Below, in pieces: positions 1-6,672 of a DNA stretch of 12,320 nucleotides. Below the pieces are notes generated by a model. The model had not been told where the DNA came from, ran no database searches, and saw only the letters and a list, made by a program, of their open reading frames with translations. The translations under genes were made by a program, and so were the position numbers. The DNA comes from Phoronis pallida (taxonomy: Eukaryota; Phoronida; Phoronidae): positions 1-12,320 of the forward strand of contig JAOXYC010189134.1 of assembly GCA_028565715.1 (NCBI GenBank). The letters run 5' to 3'. Positions within the stretch are counted from its first letter, which is position 1; each line of letters begins with the position of its first letter.

Positions 1-16
1 AGGACAGGACAACCAT

Positions 17-75
17 TTTTGAATGTATGTCTAGGATGGTTGACAATGCTATCATTATGCTAGAAAAATCAATTT
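17..75 (+). repeat. Fragment of foldback repeat family (terminal motif)
   Basis: This stretch shares about 55 nt with the left arm of the foldback element at 4241-4710. The shared core reads CTAGGATGGT, then ACAATGCTATCATTATGCTA, followed by GAAAAATC. A related end is also present at 9877-9910. No inverted partner is visible downstream, so this is either a solo terminus or an element cut by the window edge. It has no coding content. Confidence 0.7.
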
Positions 76-315
76 TAAGGTTATGGGCTAAATTCATGTT
101 AAAGATTTTATTTGAAAATTTAGGAAAGCATTTTAGTAATTTTGCAGCTCAAGTTTCTGATTGAACAGTCAGCCTAGTATTGATGTAAAGGGTCAGTTGT
201 ACTGTAGTCATATCTGGCACCAGACATCCAGTTCTCTTTGCACCAGTGCTGTTTCCCTGGTGCACTGATGTGTTGATATGTGTTGTGTCTAGGATTAGGG
301 GTTGGATTAGTGTCA
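76..315. other. AT-rich non-coding DNA
   Basis: No exon with usable splice sites, RNA gene or clear repeat is recognised here. It is probably upstream sequence or first-intron DNA of the DIP2 gene. Confidence 0.5.
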
Positions 316-418
316 GAGGTCTTAATCCGTTTCAGGATTATATAATTTTAAATTTATTTACATCGATACATATGTTTTTAAAGTCATTCATCGCTAGTAA
401 AGCCCGCCGCACACCTAG

Positions 419-442
419 CGCGATTGCCGCGCGGCAATCGCG
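419..442. repeat. Perfect 24-bp GC-rich palindrome inside the MITE
   Basis: The sequence is identical to its own reverse complement, each arm reading CGCGATTGCCGC or its complement. Related GCGATTGCC and GGCAATCGC motifs recur at 515-535, about 561-571 and 577-600 within the same element. Just outside, CACACCTAGCG (411-421) pairs with CGCTAGGTGTG near 454-464, making 401-468 a nested foldback. Confidence 0.85.
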
Positions 443-514
443 ATGCGGCAGTCACGCTAGGTGTGCGGGTGTCCCTTTTTGCAACATTCGCGCCGACAAA
501 TCTGTAACTTTAAT

Positions 515-535
515 GTAGCGCGGCAATCGCGCTAC
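515..535. repeat. 8-bp-stem hairpin inside the MITE
   Basis: Perfect arms GTAGCGCG (515-522) and CGCGCTAC (528-535) enclose a 5-nt loop GCAAT. It belongs to the internal palindrome set of the MITE and is directly followed by another copy of the terminal motif CTAGGTGTGCGGG. Confidence 0.8.
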
Positions 536-758
536 TAGGTGTGCGGGCTACAAACTCAGTGCGATTGCCGCCTTGGCGTGATTGCCGCGCGGCAAACGAG
601 TTAGGTGTGCGGTAGGCTTAACGAATGTAAAATTATCACTTGAATATGAGGTCTTAATCCTTTTCAGGATTATATAATTTCAAATTTATTTTCATTGATA
701 CATATGTTTTTAAAGTCATACATCGCTAGTAACGAATGTAAAATTATCACCTAATATG

Positions 759-1190
759 AGGTCCATTGGGTTGGCCTTTGTTTAAACTGTCCTTTGATAA
801 AAATGAAGGCAGTTCCATGTAATGAATTTGGTACATCTACGGTAATTTTCTTTGGTTTTCTTTTTGGGCTTACCCAGAGTTACCCGATCCCCTATAATCT
901 CTCAACCCCCATTCCCATATAATCTACTTAAACCATCCAATTGTATAATTTGGAGGATGTTTGCAATGACATCACACATGTCTGGCTGGTGGTTTGGATG
1001 TTGGTTCAACTGTTCCCAACCACAGACAGATGTCATATGACCTAGTGCCATATAAACACATTAATTGATGTGATCAGTCCTCATTGGTTTGAGTCATAGT
1101 CAAACATTCCAGACTACTGTTACAGTACACAGATTTTAACACAGATCAATCTTCCTTCTGTGTGTCCTGTCTGGTTCTGGGATTGAGAGA
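759..1190. other. Non-coding DNA, no gene seen
   Basis: No exon is supported. A weak imperfect hairpin with outer arms ATGACATC (966-973) and GATGTCAT (1029-1036) is visible, with further short pairings inside but bulged. It is not convincing as an RNA gene. Confidence 0.5.
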
Positions 1191-1490
1191 TGGTTTTGAA
1201 TTGAGGATAGCTGGATAGGTTTACTTCAGAAATTTAGGATTTATTGAGGCAATTTTTCTTGTGCACAGAATTTCGGTCAATCTTTCGTCAGTGTGTTGTG
1301 TGAAGTCTACTGGTGGAAGGACTGATATCTTTCATGGTTTGGGAATCAGGATATAGCTGGATACACTTTGGAAATTTAGGAATGATAGCTGGATACACCT
1401 CGGAAATTTAGGAACCCTGTTGAGGTAACTTTACTTGTGCACAGGATTTCTATCTTGAAATCTTTCTGATGTGTGTGATCACAGGATGTC
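1191..1490 (+). repeat. Degenerate tandem repeat with nested 32-bp duplication
   Basis: A segment starting ATAGCTGGATA at 1207 recurs at 1385, keeping GAAATTTAGGA, TTGAGG and CTTGTGCACAG in the same order (about 1207-1300 against 1385-1480). Between them, 1353-1384 and 1385-1416 form a 32-bp tandem pair (ATAGCTGGATACAC, then GGAAATTTAGGAA). A weaker echo lies near 1508-1545. Copies are diverged, so the array is old. Confidence 0.65.
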
Positions 1491-2007
1491 TTGTTTGTGA
1501 GCTGAAGTTGTTTGGAATTGGATATGACTTTGAAAAATGATCCGCTTGGGGAGGGTACCATTTTTGAATCTGTATCATTTAGATTCAGCACCATCAACAG
1601 TTCAATTTGAAAAGGCTCAAGTGTATAGTACAGATTTTGAATACCCGATGGTGGCTGGCAACGCATATGTTTTGTGAGGATTTCATTGCTGGATTTGTTT
1701 GGAAACCGTGTAATTTCAGAGTAAACAAGGGGCAAGGAAGTAAACACATTATCTTATTATTTGATGTGAAGGGATTGATCAATACAGACTGTTCTTGTGT
1801 GAAGACATCGCATAAAATTTGGATATTTAGCGAATGATCAAAGGTTTATTGTCATTTGGTTCAAGTTTGGATTAAATACTGGTAGACGTTACGTTACGTA
1901 TGACAGTTCTCGAACTCTGGAATTGAATATGAGTTCTTCTGCCAACTGTTTTTGTGAATTTGTTTGGTGGTTGTGAAAGCTAGTTTCTAATAATTTTCAT
2001 ACTTTAG
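1491..2007. other. Intron or 5' flank with a plausible 3' splice site at its end
   Basis: No coding exon is recognised. The last 25 nt contain a branch-point-like CTAAT (about 1987-1991), a pyrimidine-rich stretch and CTTTAG ending at 2007, which together look like a real acceptor for the exon that follows. Confidence 0.45.
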
Positions 2008-2075
2008 CCAGATCATGGCACTGTTAAAACTGCCCCACCGAGAGACGTATACCATTACCGAAGAAGGGGCTGAGG
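2008..2075 (+). CDS. DIP2: Candidate alternative first coding exon of DIP2 (ATG at 2015)
   Basis: Behind an acceptor-like AG at 2006-2007 lies an ATG at 2015 with A at -3 and G at +4. The ATG opens a 20-residue reading frame (MALLKLPHRE, then TYTITEEGAE) running to a strong donor, GAGG|GTGAGT, at 2075/2076. The exon leaves in phase 1, the phase needed by the next confident exon, giving ...AEGDITQKGY. Known DIP2 proteins have a helix such as ELELELSEG at this point, and this exon lacks it. It is therefore read as an alternative N-terminus that truncates the DMAP1-binding domain, not the canonical exon 1. Entering from a canonical phase-1 exon would instead hit TAA at 2025, so a poison-exon role is also possible. 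No transcript evidence is available. Confidence 0.45.
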
Positions 2076-2267
2076 GTGAGTCAGATCTGCTTAGAAATTT
2101 ATAGGTCTACCATGAGTACCCATCCCATTTTCAGAGAATGAGCCAAACATAAACACTGGCACCAAGCAGAGGGGTGAAATGAGTGTTTTTTTTCATGCTC
2201 ATGTGCTTTGAGTCAATTATGTTATCCCGGCAATCCCAAGTGGTTTCTAATAAAGTTATACCACAGT

Positions 2268-2280
2268 TACACTGTCTTTG
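2268..2280 (+). repeat. Left target-site duplication of SINE
   Basis: TACACTGTCTTTG here matches TACACTGCCTTTG at 2581-2593 in 12 of 13 positions, bracketing the SINE exactly. Confidence 0.85.
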
Positions 2281-2580
2281 TAGCCAGGCAGATTAGCTCC
2301 GTTGGTAGAGCGGCGGACACATAACTGAAAGGTTGTGGGTTTGGATCCTGCCCCAGGCAGTCCGTTGTGTCTTTGAGCAAGACACTTTACTGGCATTGCT
2401 CCAGTCGACTCAGCTAAGAATGAGTACCGACTATGGTCGGGAAGTAACCTGCGATTGACTAGTCTAGCGTCCTGTCAAGGGGGAGTTGCCAAACTCTCAT
2501 CTGCTCACACTACAGAAACCGGGATAGCATCCGGCCCTATGCACCATTATGCACGAAGAAGGATTTATTTACTTACTTAC
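2281..2580 (+). mobile_element. tRNA-derived SINE, 300 bp, with target-site duplications
   Basis: The head is tRNA-like. A polymerase III A box reads TAGCTCCGTTGG (2294-2305) within TAGCTCCGTTGGTAGAGC, and a B box reads GGTTTGGATCC (2338-2348). The anticodon-region text (ACATAACTGAAAGGTTGTGG) most resembles tRNA-Met. A central block follows (about 2366-2450: GTGTCTTTGAGCAAGACACTT, CATTGCTCC, AATGAGTACC). It resembles the conserved central domain shared by many marine-invertebrate SINEs, possibly the Nin-DC type, though that name is from memory. The 3' tail is a short TTAC repeat (about 2564-2580). Flanking 13-bp duplications show retrotransposition in the sense orientation relative to the gene. 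The SINE encodes no protein. Confidence 0.9.
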
Positions 2581-2593
2581 TACACTGCCTTTG
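2581..2593 (+). repeat. Right target-site duplication of SINE
   Basis: This is the partner of 2268-2280, with a single T/C mismatch. Confidence 0.85.
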
Positions 2594-3624
2594 AGGATTT
2601 TTCTAGTGAACCCCCCAAAAAATTCATCCAGATGCTAGTTAAAAATTAACTTGTCCCATTCAAATTTCATTAATAACTTTTTCCAAAATGACCAAAAGGG
2701 ATAGATTCAAAATTTTCACTTAAATGTATATAGTTAATCATTGACATCTTGTGTCAAATCATATTTTAACATAGCATCATATGACATGTCATGGTTTAGT
2801 TAGTCAAGTGTCATTTCCTGATTTACACAACATGTTTTGATGAAGATATCACAAAATTAGATTTTGAATAGCATCACACATTTATTTCTATAGACGTATG
2901 CGGTGAGTCATGTTAGAACTTGCTAGTCAGGGACCAAATATTTGTGGTCTAAATTCATAGATCATGCATTTTGGAAAACAAGTATTATTTGCTTATTGAA
3001 AAACGAAACCCAGTGTTCTTTAACAACCTTTAGACACACAAAACACAGTGTAAATAATTGTTTAATGCAAATGACTAGGTCTTATACTATCTTTGACAAT
3101 ATGTAACTTCTAGTGGAGTTTTGTAATGTAGTTTTAAGCTAAAATTTCAGAATCCCAAGAAAATCCCACTAATGGCCACTTAGTGGTTGTTTGACTTGGG
3201 ATATAAATGGCAAGTGGGTGGCATCTGCCTCCAGCTAAGTTGTAATGACTTATTATGTAATCTGGGGCTAAGAGTAATTAACACCAGGTGTTAATTGAAT
3301 AATTTCCCATAAGTTGTTGGTATTTACAGTTGTATCTGAAATGTCTGGCTGCTCCTCTGGTTGGTCCTAGTGTTGCAAAATCTTGAAACAAGTTTTGATT
3401 TTTTTTGAGAGCCAGTTATGAAATTTAAGTTTCCTGTTTGTTGTTCAAAGGAATTCACCAAATTGGTGACCTGGTTTCGACTCAAGTTTTTCTGTCTTGC
3501 TAATTCCCATTGCATCTCTTTCTGCCAGTAACAAGCACACTTTTGTTTGAGTGAATGTTCTATTCACTTTTAAATTGTAATGGTAACTTGGTACTGATTT
3601 TCATTTGAAAGGAAATCTTTTTAG
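2594..3624. other. AT-rich intron DNA
   Basis: No DIP2 exon is recognised; the expected ELELELSEG-type exon is absent. The only ordered element noted is the palindrome at 3276-3296. The stretch ends in CTTTTTAG, an acceptor-like site at 3624. Confidence 0.55.
3276..3296. promoter_or_regulatory. Perfect 10-bp inverted repeat around an E-box; possible factor site
   Basis: AATTAACACC (3276-3285) and GGTGTTAATT (3287-3296) are exact inverted repeats with one base between. The centre contains the E-box CAGGTG, and the halves resemble T-box half-sites (AGGTGT) flanked by homeodomain-like TTAATT. Function is inferred from pattern only, and chance cannot be excluded in an intron of this size. Confidence 0.25.
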
Positions 3625-3690
3625 GTGTACTTATGTTTGAACAACAACACCCAGTAGGTTCAGATACTATCACCACAGAAATTGGGAAGG
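3625..3690 (+). CDS. DIP2: Candidate 66-nt cassette exon of DIP2
   Basis: An acceptor-like CTTTTTAG ends at 3624, and a donor AAGG|GTAATT lies at 3690/3691. Read in phase 1 at both ends, the exon is open: V-L-M-F-E-Q-Q-H-P-V-G, then SDTITTEIGK. It joins in frame to the GDITQKGY exon across an 87-nt intron. Its end (SDTITTEIGKG) loosely resembles the end of the 2008-2075 exon (TYTITEEGAEG). Inclusion after a canonical exon would put 22 residues into the DMAP1-binding domain, which is not a feature of known DIP2 proteins. A short open stretch with matching phase can arise by chance, so this is a weak call. Confidence 0.25.
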
Positions 3691-3777
3691 GTAATTGCTT
3701 TTGATATTTTTTTTTAACTAGCAAAAAAAGGTGTTATCGAATATTTATTTCATAAATCCATTTCCTCGTTCTTTCAG

Positions 3778-3945
3778 GGGACATAACACAGAAAGGCTAT
3801 GACAAGAAGCGAGCACGGCTGTTGTCCCCTTATGTGGGTGAGCAACGAGGATCAGGACAGAGTAACAACACCCCCAGCCCCGCCACGGCGGCACAGAGGA
3901 AGGCCCATAGACGGGCAACAAGAGATGAGAACAGATATCATTCAG
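3778..3945 (+). CDS. DIP2: DIP2 exon: core of the DMAP1-binding domain
   Basis: This is the first confident exon. The acceptor is TTCTTTCAG, ending at 3777; the donor is TCAG|GTAGTT at 3945/3946; phase is 1 in and 1 out. It encodes GDITQKGYDKKRARLLSPYV, followed by a Ser/Pro/Thr/Arg-rich tail (NNTPSPATAAQRK, RRATRDENRYHS). The GDITQKGYxKKRxxLL motif is the hallmark of the N-terminal DMAP1-binding domain of DIP2 proteins, which are cytoplasmic or membrane-associated ANL-superfamily proteins with two FAAL-like adenylation domains. Animal and fungal DIP2 has been linked to diacylglycerol pool control and to neuronal and axonal development; that role is family knowledge and is not visible here. 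An antisense open frame over the exon is a shadow. Confidence 0.95.
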
Positions 3946-4240
3946 GTAGTTAATAAAAATACTGAGTGACAAAGTAGAGACAATATTTTTCAAAATGTTT
4001 TAAATTTCCATTAGAAAATGCTTGTGATCTCAGGCAGGAAATTGCCACAACAAAATTAAAACGGAAGCATTTCTTGCTCTGAGAATACGTTATCTGAGTG
4101 GGAAAAAAATGGACATCCTGGTTCAAGTCCGCAGTTGGTTTGTTCATTGACATTTGTACACGAACCACTGTGTCTCGCCAAATGAAATTCTTGTAATTGT
4201 TTTAAGATGTCAGCTACCTGAAACTTGTAGATTCTTATTA
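3946..4240. other. DIP2 intron, left part
   Basis: This is intron DNA between the donor at 3946 and the foldback element. No additional exon or RNA gene is seen. Confidence 0.7.
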
Positions 4241-4710
4241 AAGGTATTTGAAACTATTTCTGAATGATTTCTAGGATGGTCTACAATGCTATCATTATGC
4301 TAGAAAAATCAAATAGTGAAAAAGAAAAATTTAAAAAAAAAAATATTTTTGATATTTTGATCAAATCTGTGATGTCACTGGCACACAATTCATAGCTAAA
4401 CACATTTCGAAAAATAAGTTTTTTTCGAATAATTTCAAGATTTGAATTTCAAACTAGAAAATTGCCAAATATATTTATAGCTGGGATCCCTATATTAAAC
4501 ATATTTGGCAATATTTGTTTGGAATTCAAATCTTGAAATTATTCAAAAAAATGTATTTTTCCAATGTATATAGCTATGAATTGTGTGCCAGTGAAATCAC
4601 AGATTTCATCAAAATATCAAAAATATATTTTTTTCCCCAAAATTTTTCTAGCATAATGATAGCATTGTGGACCATCCTTGAGAACATTCCGTAATAGTTT
4701 CAAATACCTT
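4241..4710. mobile_element. 470-bp foldback (long inverted repeat) element in DIP2 intron
   Basis: The left arm 4241-4472 and right arm 4501-4710 are near-complementary along their length, with a 28-nt loop (4473-4500). Both ends read AAGGTATTTGAAACTATT on opposite strands. Shared internal blocks include ACAATGCTATCATTATGCTA, TTTTTGATATTTTGAT, CACTGGCACACAATTCATAG and ATAATTTCAAGATTTGAA. The left arm is about 22 nt longer near 4309-4345. No transposase is encoded and no clean target-site duplication was found, so the class is unassigned. Relatives are at 17-75 and 9877-10200. Transcribed as part of the pre-mRNA, it would form a hairpin of about 210 bp ending 109 nt before the next exon. Confidence 0.85.
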
Positions 4711-4819
4711 CAACACAAATGTGATGGCCTACAGTTATTTGATGGGTTGTAAAATAATTAAAATCATTCTGTCTGGGATTTGTTTAGGGTGTTTATACGG
4801 AAAATATTCTTTCTTTCAG

Positions 4820-4945
4820 AAATTCGCACAGAAGCGGTAATGCAAGCTTTAGCACTGAACAAGAGCCGGGTACCGGTAATGCCCCTACCCAATAAGAGAA
4901 CCTCGGCTTATGGACCTCGACCGAGGAAGGAAAAGCAAGGAACAG
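4820..4945 (+). CDS. DIP2: DIP2 exon: end of DMAP1-binding domain (EIRTEAV)
   Basis: The acceptor is TTCTTTCAG, ending at 4819; the donor is ACAG|GTAAGG at 4945/4946; phase is 1 in and 1 out. The exon encodes EIRTEAVMQALALNKSR, VPVMPLPNKRTSAYG and PRPRKEKQGT. The run SEIRTEAVxxAL followed by a PxPxKRxS basic patch is characteristic of DIP2A/B/C and closes the DMAP1-binding domain, leading into a basic, probably disordered linker. The split Gly codon at its end joins the following exon. Reading on without splicing gives a further run of about 57 codons into the intron; this shows no family resemblance and is taken as non-coding. Confidence 0.95.
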
Positions 4946-5238
4946 GTAAGGATGCTCCGTTGCCATTACATATTCTGCGGCACAGGATTCCTTGCCACGT
5001 GATAGCTTTTATCAAGGTACTGTCCTTAGCTCTGTTTGTAAATAGTCTCTTCTTTTTATATCCGTTTTTACGAACCACACCCAATTCTACATTCCACAAG
5101 TGTTGTGTACAGGAATGAAAGAAATCTGATTTTTTAAACCAACTTGATGATCCTTCTTTATTAAGCTGAGTCGACCAAGTAGTTTCTCAAAATAGACAAT
5201 CTGATTACTTCCCATTTATTCCATAAAATTCTAGGAAG

Positions 5239-5508
5239 GAGTGCTACAGTCAAACAATCTCATTACAGATTCTGATGACTCAGACGACAGTGTGTTTGGT
5301 GATGACTTATCACGTCAAGGGTCAGGTGACCACCACAGGTTTCAGGCTCGACGGATGCCTGGCGAGTCCCCAGCATCTTCGTCAGCAAGTCCCCATGACC
5401 AGATGTCAGTGGAAAGAAGACCACGTTATGCCAATGTCAATATACCTCCTTCAGAAATGGGCGGGAGAAACTCATTAGCAGACGTTCTACAGACTGCGCG
5501 ACAGACAA
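5239..5508 (+). CDS. DIP2: DIP2 exon: acidic/serine-rich linker
   Basis: The open frame reads GVLQSNNLITDSDDSDDSVF, then GDDLSRQGSGDHH, a Ser/Pro-rich part (GESPASSSASPHDQ), YANVNIPPSEMGG and NSLADVLQTARQT. The incoming phase-1 exon fits only if the acceptor is AAG at 5236-5238. The TAG at 5232-5234 would shift the frame into a stop within about 14 codons. A second in-phase acceptor, CATTACAG at 5268, would shorten the exon by 30 nt. The donor AA|GTTAGA at 5508/5509 is weak, but the resulting join SLADVLQTARQT-NVKSQPPDVT matches the order SLADV...PPDVT of vertebrate DIP2 linkers. The region is low-complexity and probably disordered and phosphorylatable. Confidence 0.85.
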
Positions 5509-5872
5509 GTTAGATTTTTTCCAAAATGATTTTGAAATGTCTTGGTTTAATTAGTTCTTTTCTAAATTATCTTTTTTTAGAATTTATCAATCATTTTAGA
5601 GAATATTTTTAAAGTGTTTTGGGGATATAAAAATGTTGAATTTTTTGTTAAGAATCTAATTAATAAGCCGAATGTTAAGGACAAATTATATTTCCACTGC
5701 GTCTGCTGTTTATGATTATGTGAATGGAAATATATCATTTTGGAGGAAAACTATCTCTAACTTCCTCAATATGTTATGACATTTTATGTTACGGATGGTT
5801 GTATGGGTTTCACGGAGGACAAAAATTAACATTTTATACTATTTCATTTATCAATAACTCTCCCTGTTCCAG
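5509..5872. other. DIP2 intron, 364 nt
   Basis: This AT-rich intron holds no exon, RNA gene or recognisable repeat. It ends with a good acceptor, CTCCCTGTTCCAG, at 5872. Confidence 0.8.
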
Positions 5873-6019
5873 ATGTAAAAAGTCAGCCACCAGATGTCAC
5901 TAACAACACGAGTACCCTGACACGTGCTGATCGTGTTAATCGTTACACCCCCGCTAGTCACGCACAGTCCGTACGTGCGACACACTCAGGGAACATCACA
6001 GGCTTAAAAGATACAGATG
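5873..6019 (+). CDS. DIP2: DIP2 exon: PPDVT linker segment
   Basis: The acceptor is CTGTTCCAG, ending at 5872; the donor is GATG|GTTTGT at 6019/6020, which is weak; phase is 1 in and 1 out. It encodes NVKSQPPDVTNNTSTLTRAD, then RVNRYTPASHAQSVRATHSG and NITGLKDTD. PPDVT followed by a Ser/Thr run is a recurring DIP2 linker motif; the remainder is Ser/Thr/Arg-rich and looks disordered. It is the last of four consecutive phase 1-1 exons. Confidence 0.87.
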
Positions 6020-6481
6020 GTTTGTATTGAAGGGTCTTGCCCAAGAAAGGGTCTTTAAATTGACTAATTAAGTAGAATTGAAATTTCTTTAAACCAATCT
6101 TACCAAATGTTTGACCGAGTCGTAGTTTCAGATTGAAATTTGAAATTTTAAGTTAACTTTAAGCCACGTTTGTGATCAGTGGTGTAATGAATTGTTAATA
6201 TAAGATTAAATAGTTTTCTATTTTAATGATTTGAGATTAAATTACACCATAAATTATTAAATAGAATTACTCACAATTGTGAGTTGAAAGTGTATAAAAA
6301 CTTAATTGGGACTTATGAGAAGAATATATGAAAGGCAACCAAGCCTGAAGTGTTGAAGCCAAAAGTTATCCTAAAGGTTTTCAGATCATAATTTTGAATG
6401 GACATGTTGGTTTTATGTAAAACATATTCAGAAAAAGGTTTTTGTTTTGTTTGTATATCTAATAGAGTTTTGTTTCCCTAG
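6020..6481. other. DIP2 intron, 462 nt
   Basis: No exon is present. It contains a 16-bp perfect palindrome (ACTCACAATTGTGAGT, 6269-6284) and a loose inverted pair TGGTGTAAT (6180-6188) / ATTACACCA (6241-6249). Neither has an assigned function. The acceptor TTTCCCTAG ends at 6481. Confidence 0.75.
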
Positions 6482-6672
6482 ATTCTAGAGCATCAGGAAA
6501 AGTTTCCTCCAAAATACAACAACTGCTCAACACACTCAAGCGACCGAAACGACGACCATTGCAAGAGTTCTTTGAAGAAGAATCATCAGAGATTGAAGCC
6601 CCCTCTGTTGACCCTACAGCACCAAGGCCAGAGGGCGCTACCATCACACCAGCTGTTGCTGAACAACTAGTG
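6482..6672 (+). CDS. DIP2: DIP2 exon: KIQQLLNTLKRPKR / EFF conserved block
   Basis: The acceptor ends at 6481; the donor is CTAGTG|GTATGG at 6672/6673; phase is 1 in and 0 out. It encodes DSRASGKVSSKIQQLLNTLK, RPKRRPLQEFFEEE, SSEIEAPSVDPTAPRPEGAT and PAVAEQLV. KIQQLxNTLKRPKRxPLxEFF followed by an acidic stretch and PxxxxPKPEG is among the most conserved parts of DIP2 outside the catalytic-like domains, immediately before the first FAAL-like domain. A 135-codon open frame on the opposite strand is a shadow of this exon and the repeat-like DNA beyond it. Confidence 0.95.

Larger units (their letters stand above)
401..618 (+). mobile_element. 218-bp MITE, PIF/Harbinger-like (TAA target-site duplication)
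   Basis: This GC-rich, CpG-dense block in AT-rich DNA has terminal inverted repeats. The left end begins AGCCCGCCGCACACCTA at 401; the reverse complement of the right end (618 backwards) reads AGCCTACCGCACACCTA, with two mismatches in 17. It is flanked by TAA at 398-400 and 619-621. The tandem copy at 648-758 supplies the empty site, where the same DNA reads CGCTAGTAACGAATG with a single TAA, so both element ends are fixed without outside data. A 3-bp TWA duplication is typical of PIF/Harbinger elements, hence the superfamily call. No transposase is present, so it is non-autonomous. Internally it holds several copies of the terminal motif and strong palindromes. Confidence 0.85.
316..758 (+). 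repeat. 110-bp tandem duplication, first copy interrupted by a MITE
   Basis: An 85-nt segment at 316-400 recurs at 648-732 with about six mismatches (both begin GAGGTCTTAATCC and end CATCGCTAGTAA). The continuation at 622-647 (CGAATGTAAAATTATCAC) recurs at 733-757. Removing the 218-bp insertion at 401-618 and one TAA leaves two adjacent units of about 110 bp. The hexamer GAGGTC occurs at 316, 648 and 758, marking the unit borders and suggesting duplication through short homology. The second copy represents the uninterrupted target site. Confidence 0.85.

Noticed and set aside
966-1036. Hairpin with arms ATGACATC and GATGTCAT as a pre-miRNA
   Set aside because: The stem is broken by large asymmetric bulges and lacks a continuous arm of about 22 nt.
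1607-1837. 76-codon plus-strand frame (and overlapping minus-strand frames at 1376-1782)
   Set aside because: No splice sites, family or codon pattern; frames of this length are expected by chance.
2294-2350. A functional tRNA gene
   Set aside because: A and B boxes are present, but the cloverleaf is degenerate and the sequence continues into a SINE body with tail and target duplications.
4908-5099. Antisense open frame over exon 4820-4945 and the intron after it
   Set aside because: No recognisable domain; it overlaps a well-supported DIP2 exon on the other strand, so it is a shadow.
6269-6284. 16-bp palindrome ACTCACAATTGTGAGT, reminiscent of a bacterial lac operator half-site
   Set aside because: It lies in a eukaryotic intron; the resemblance is coincidental and nothing else supports an operator.
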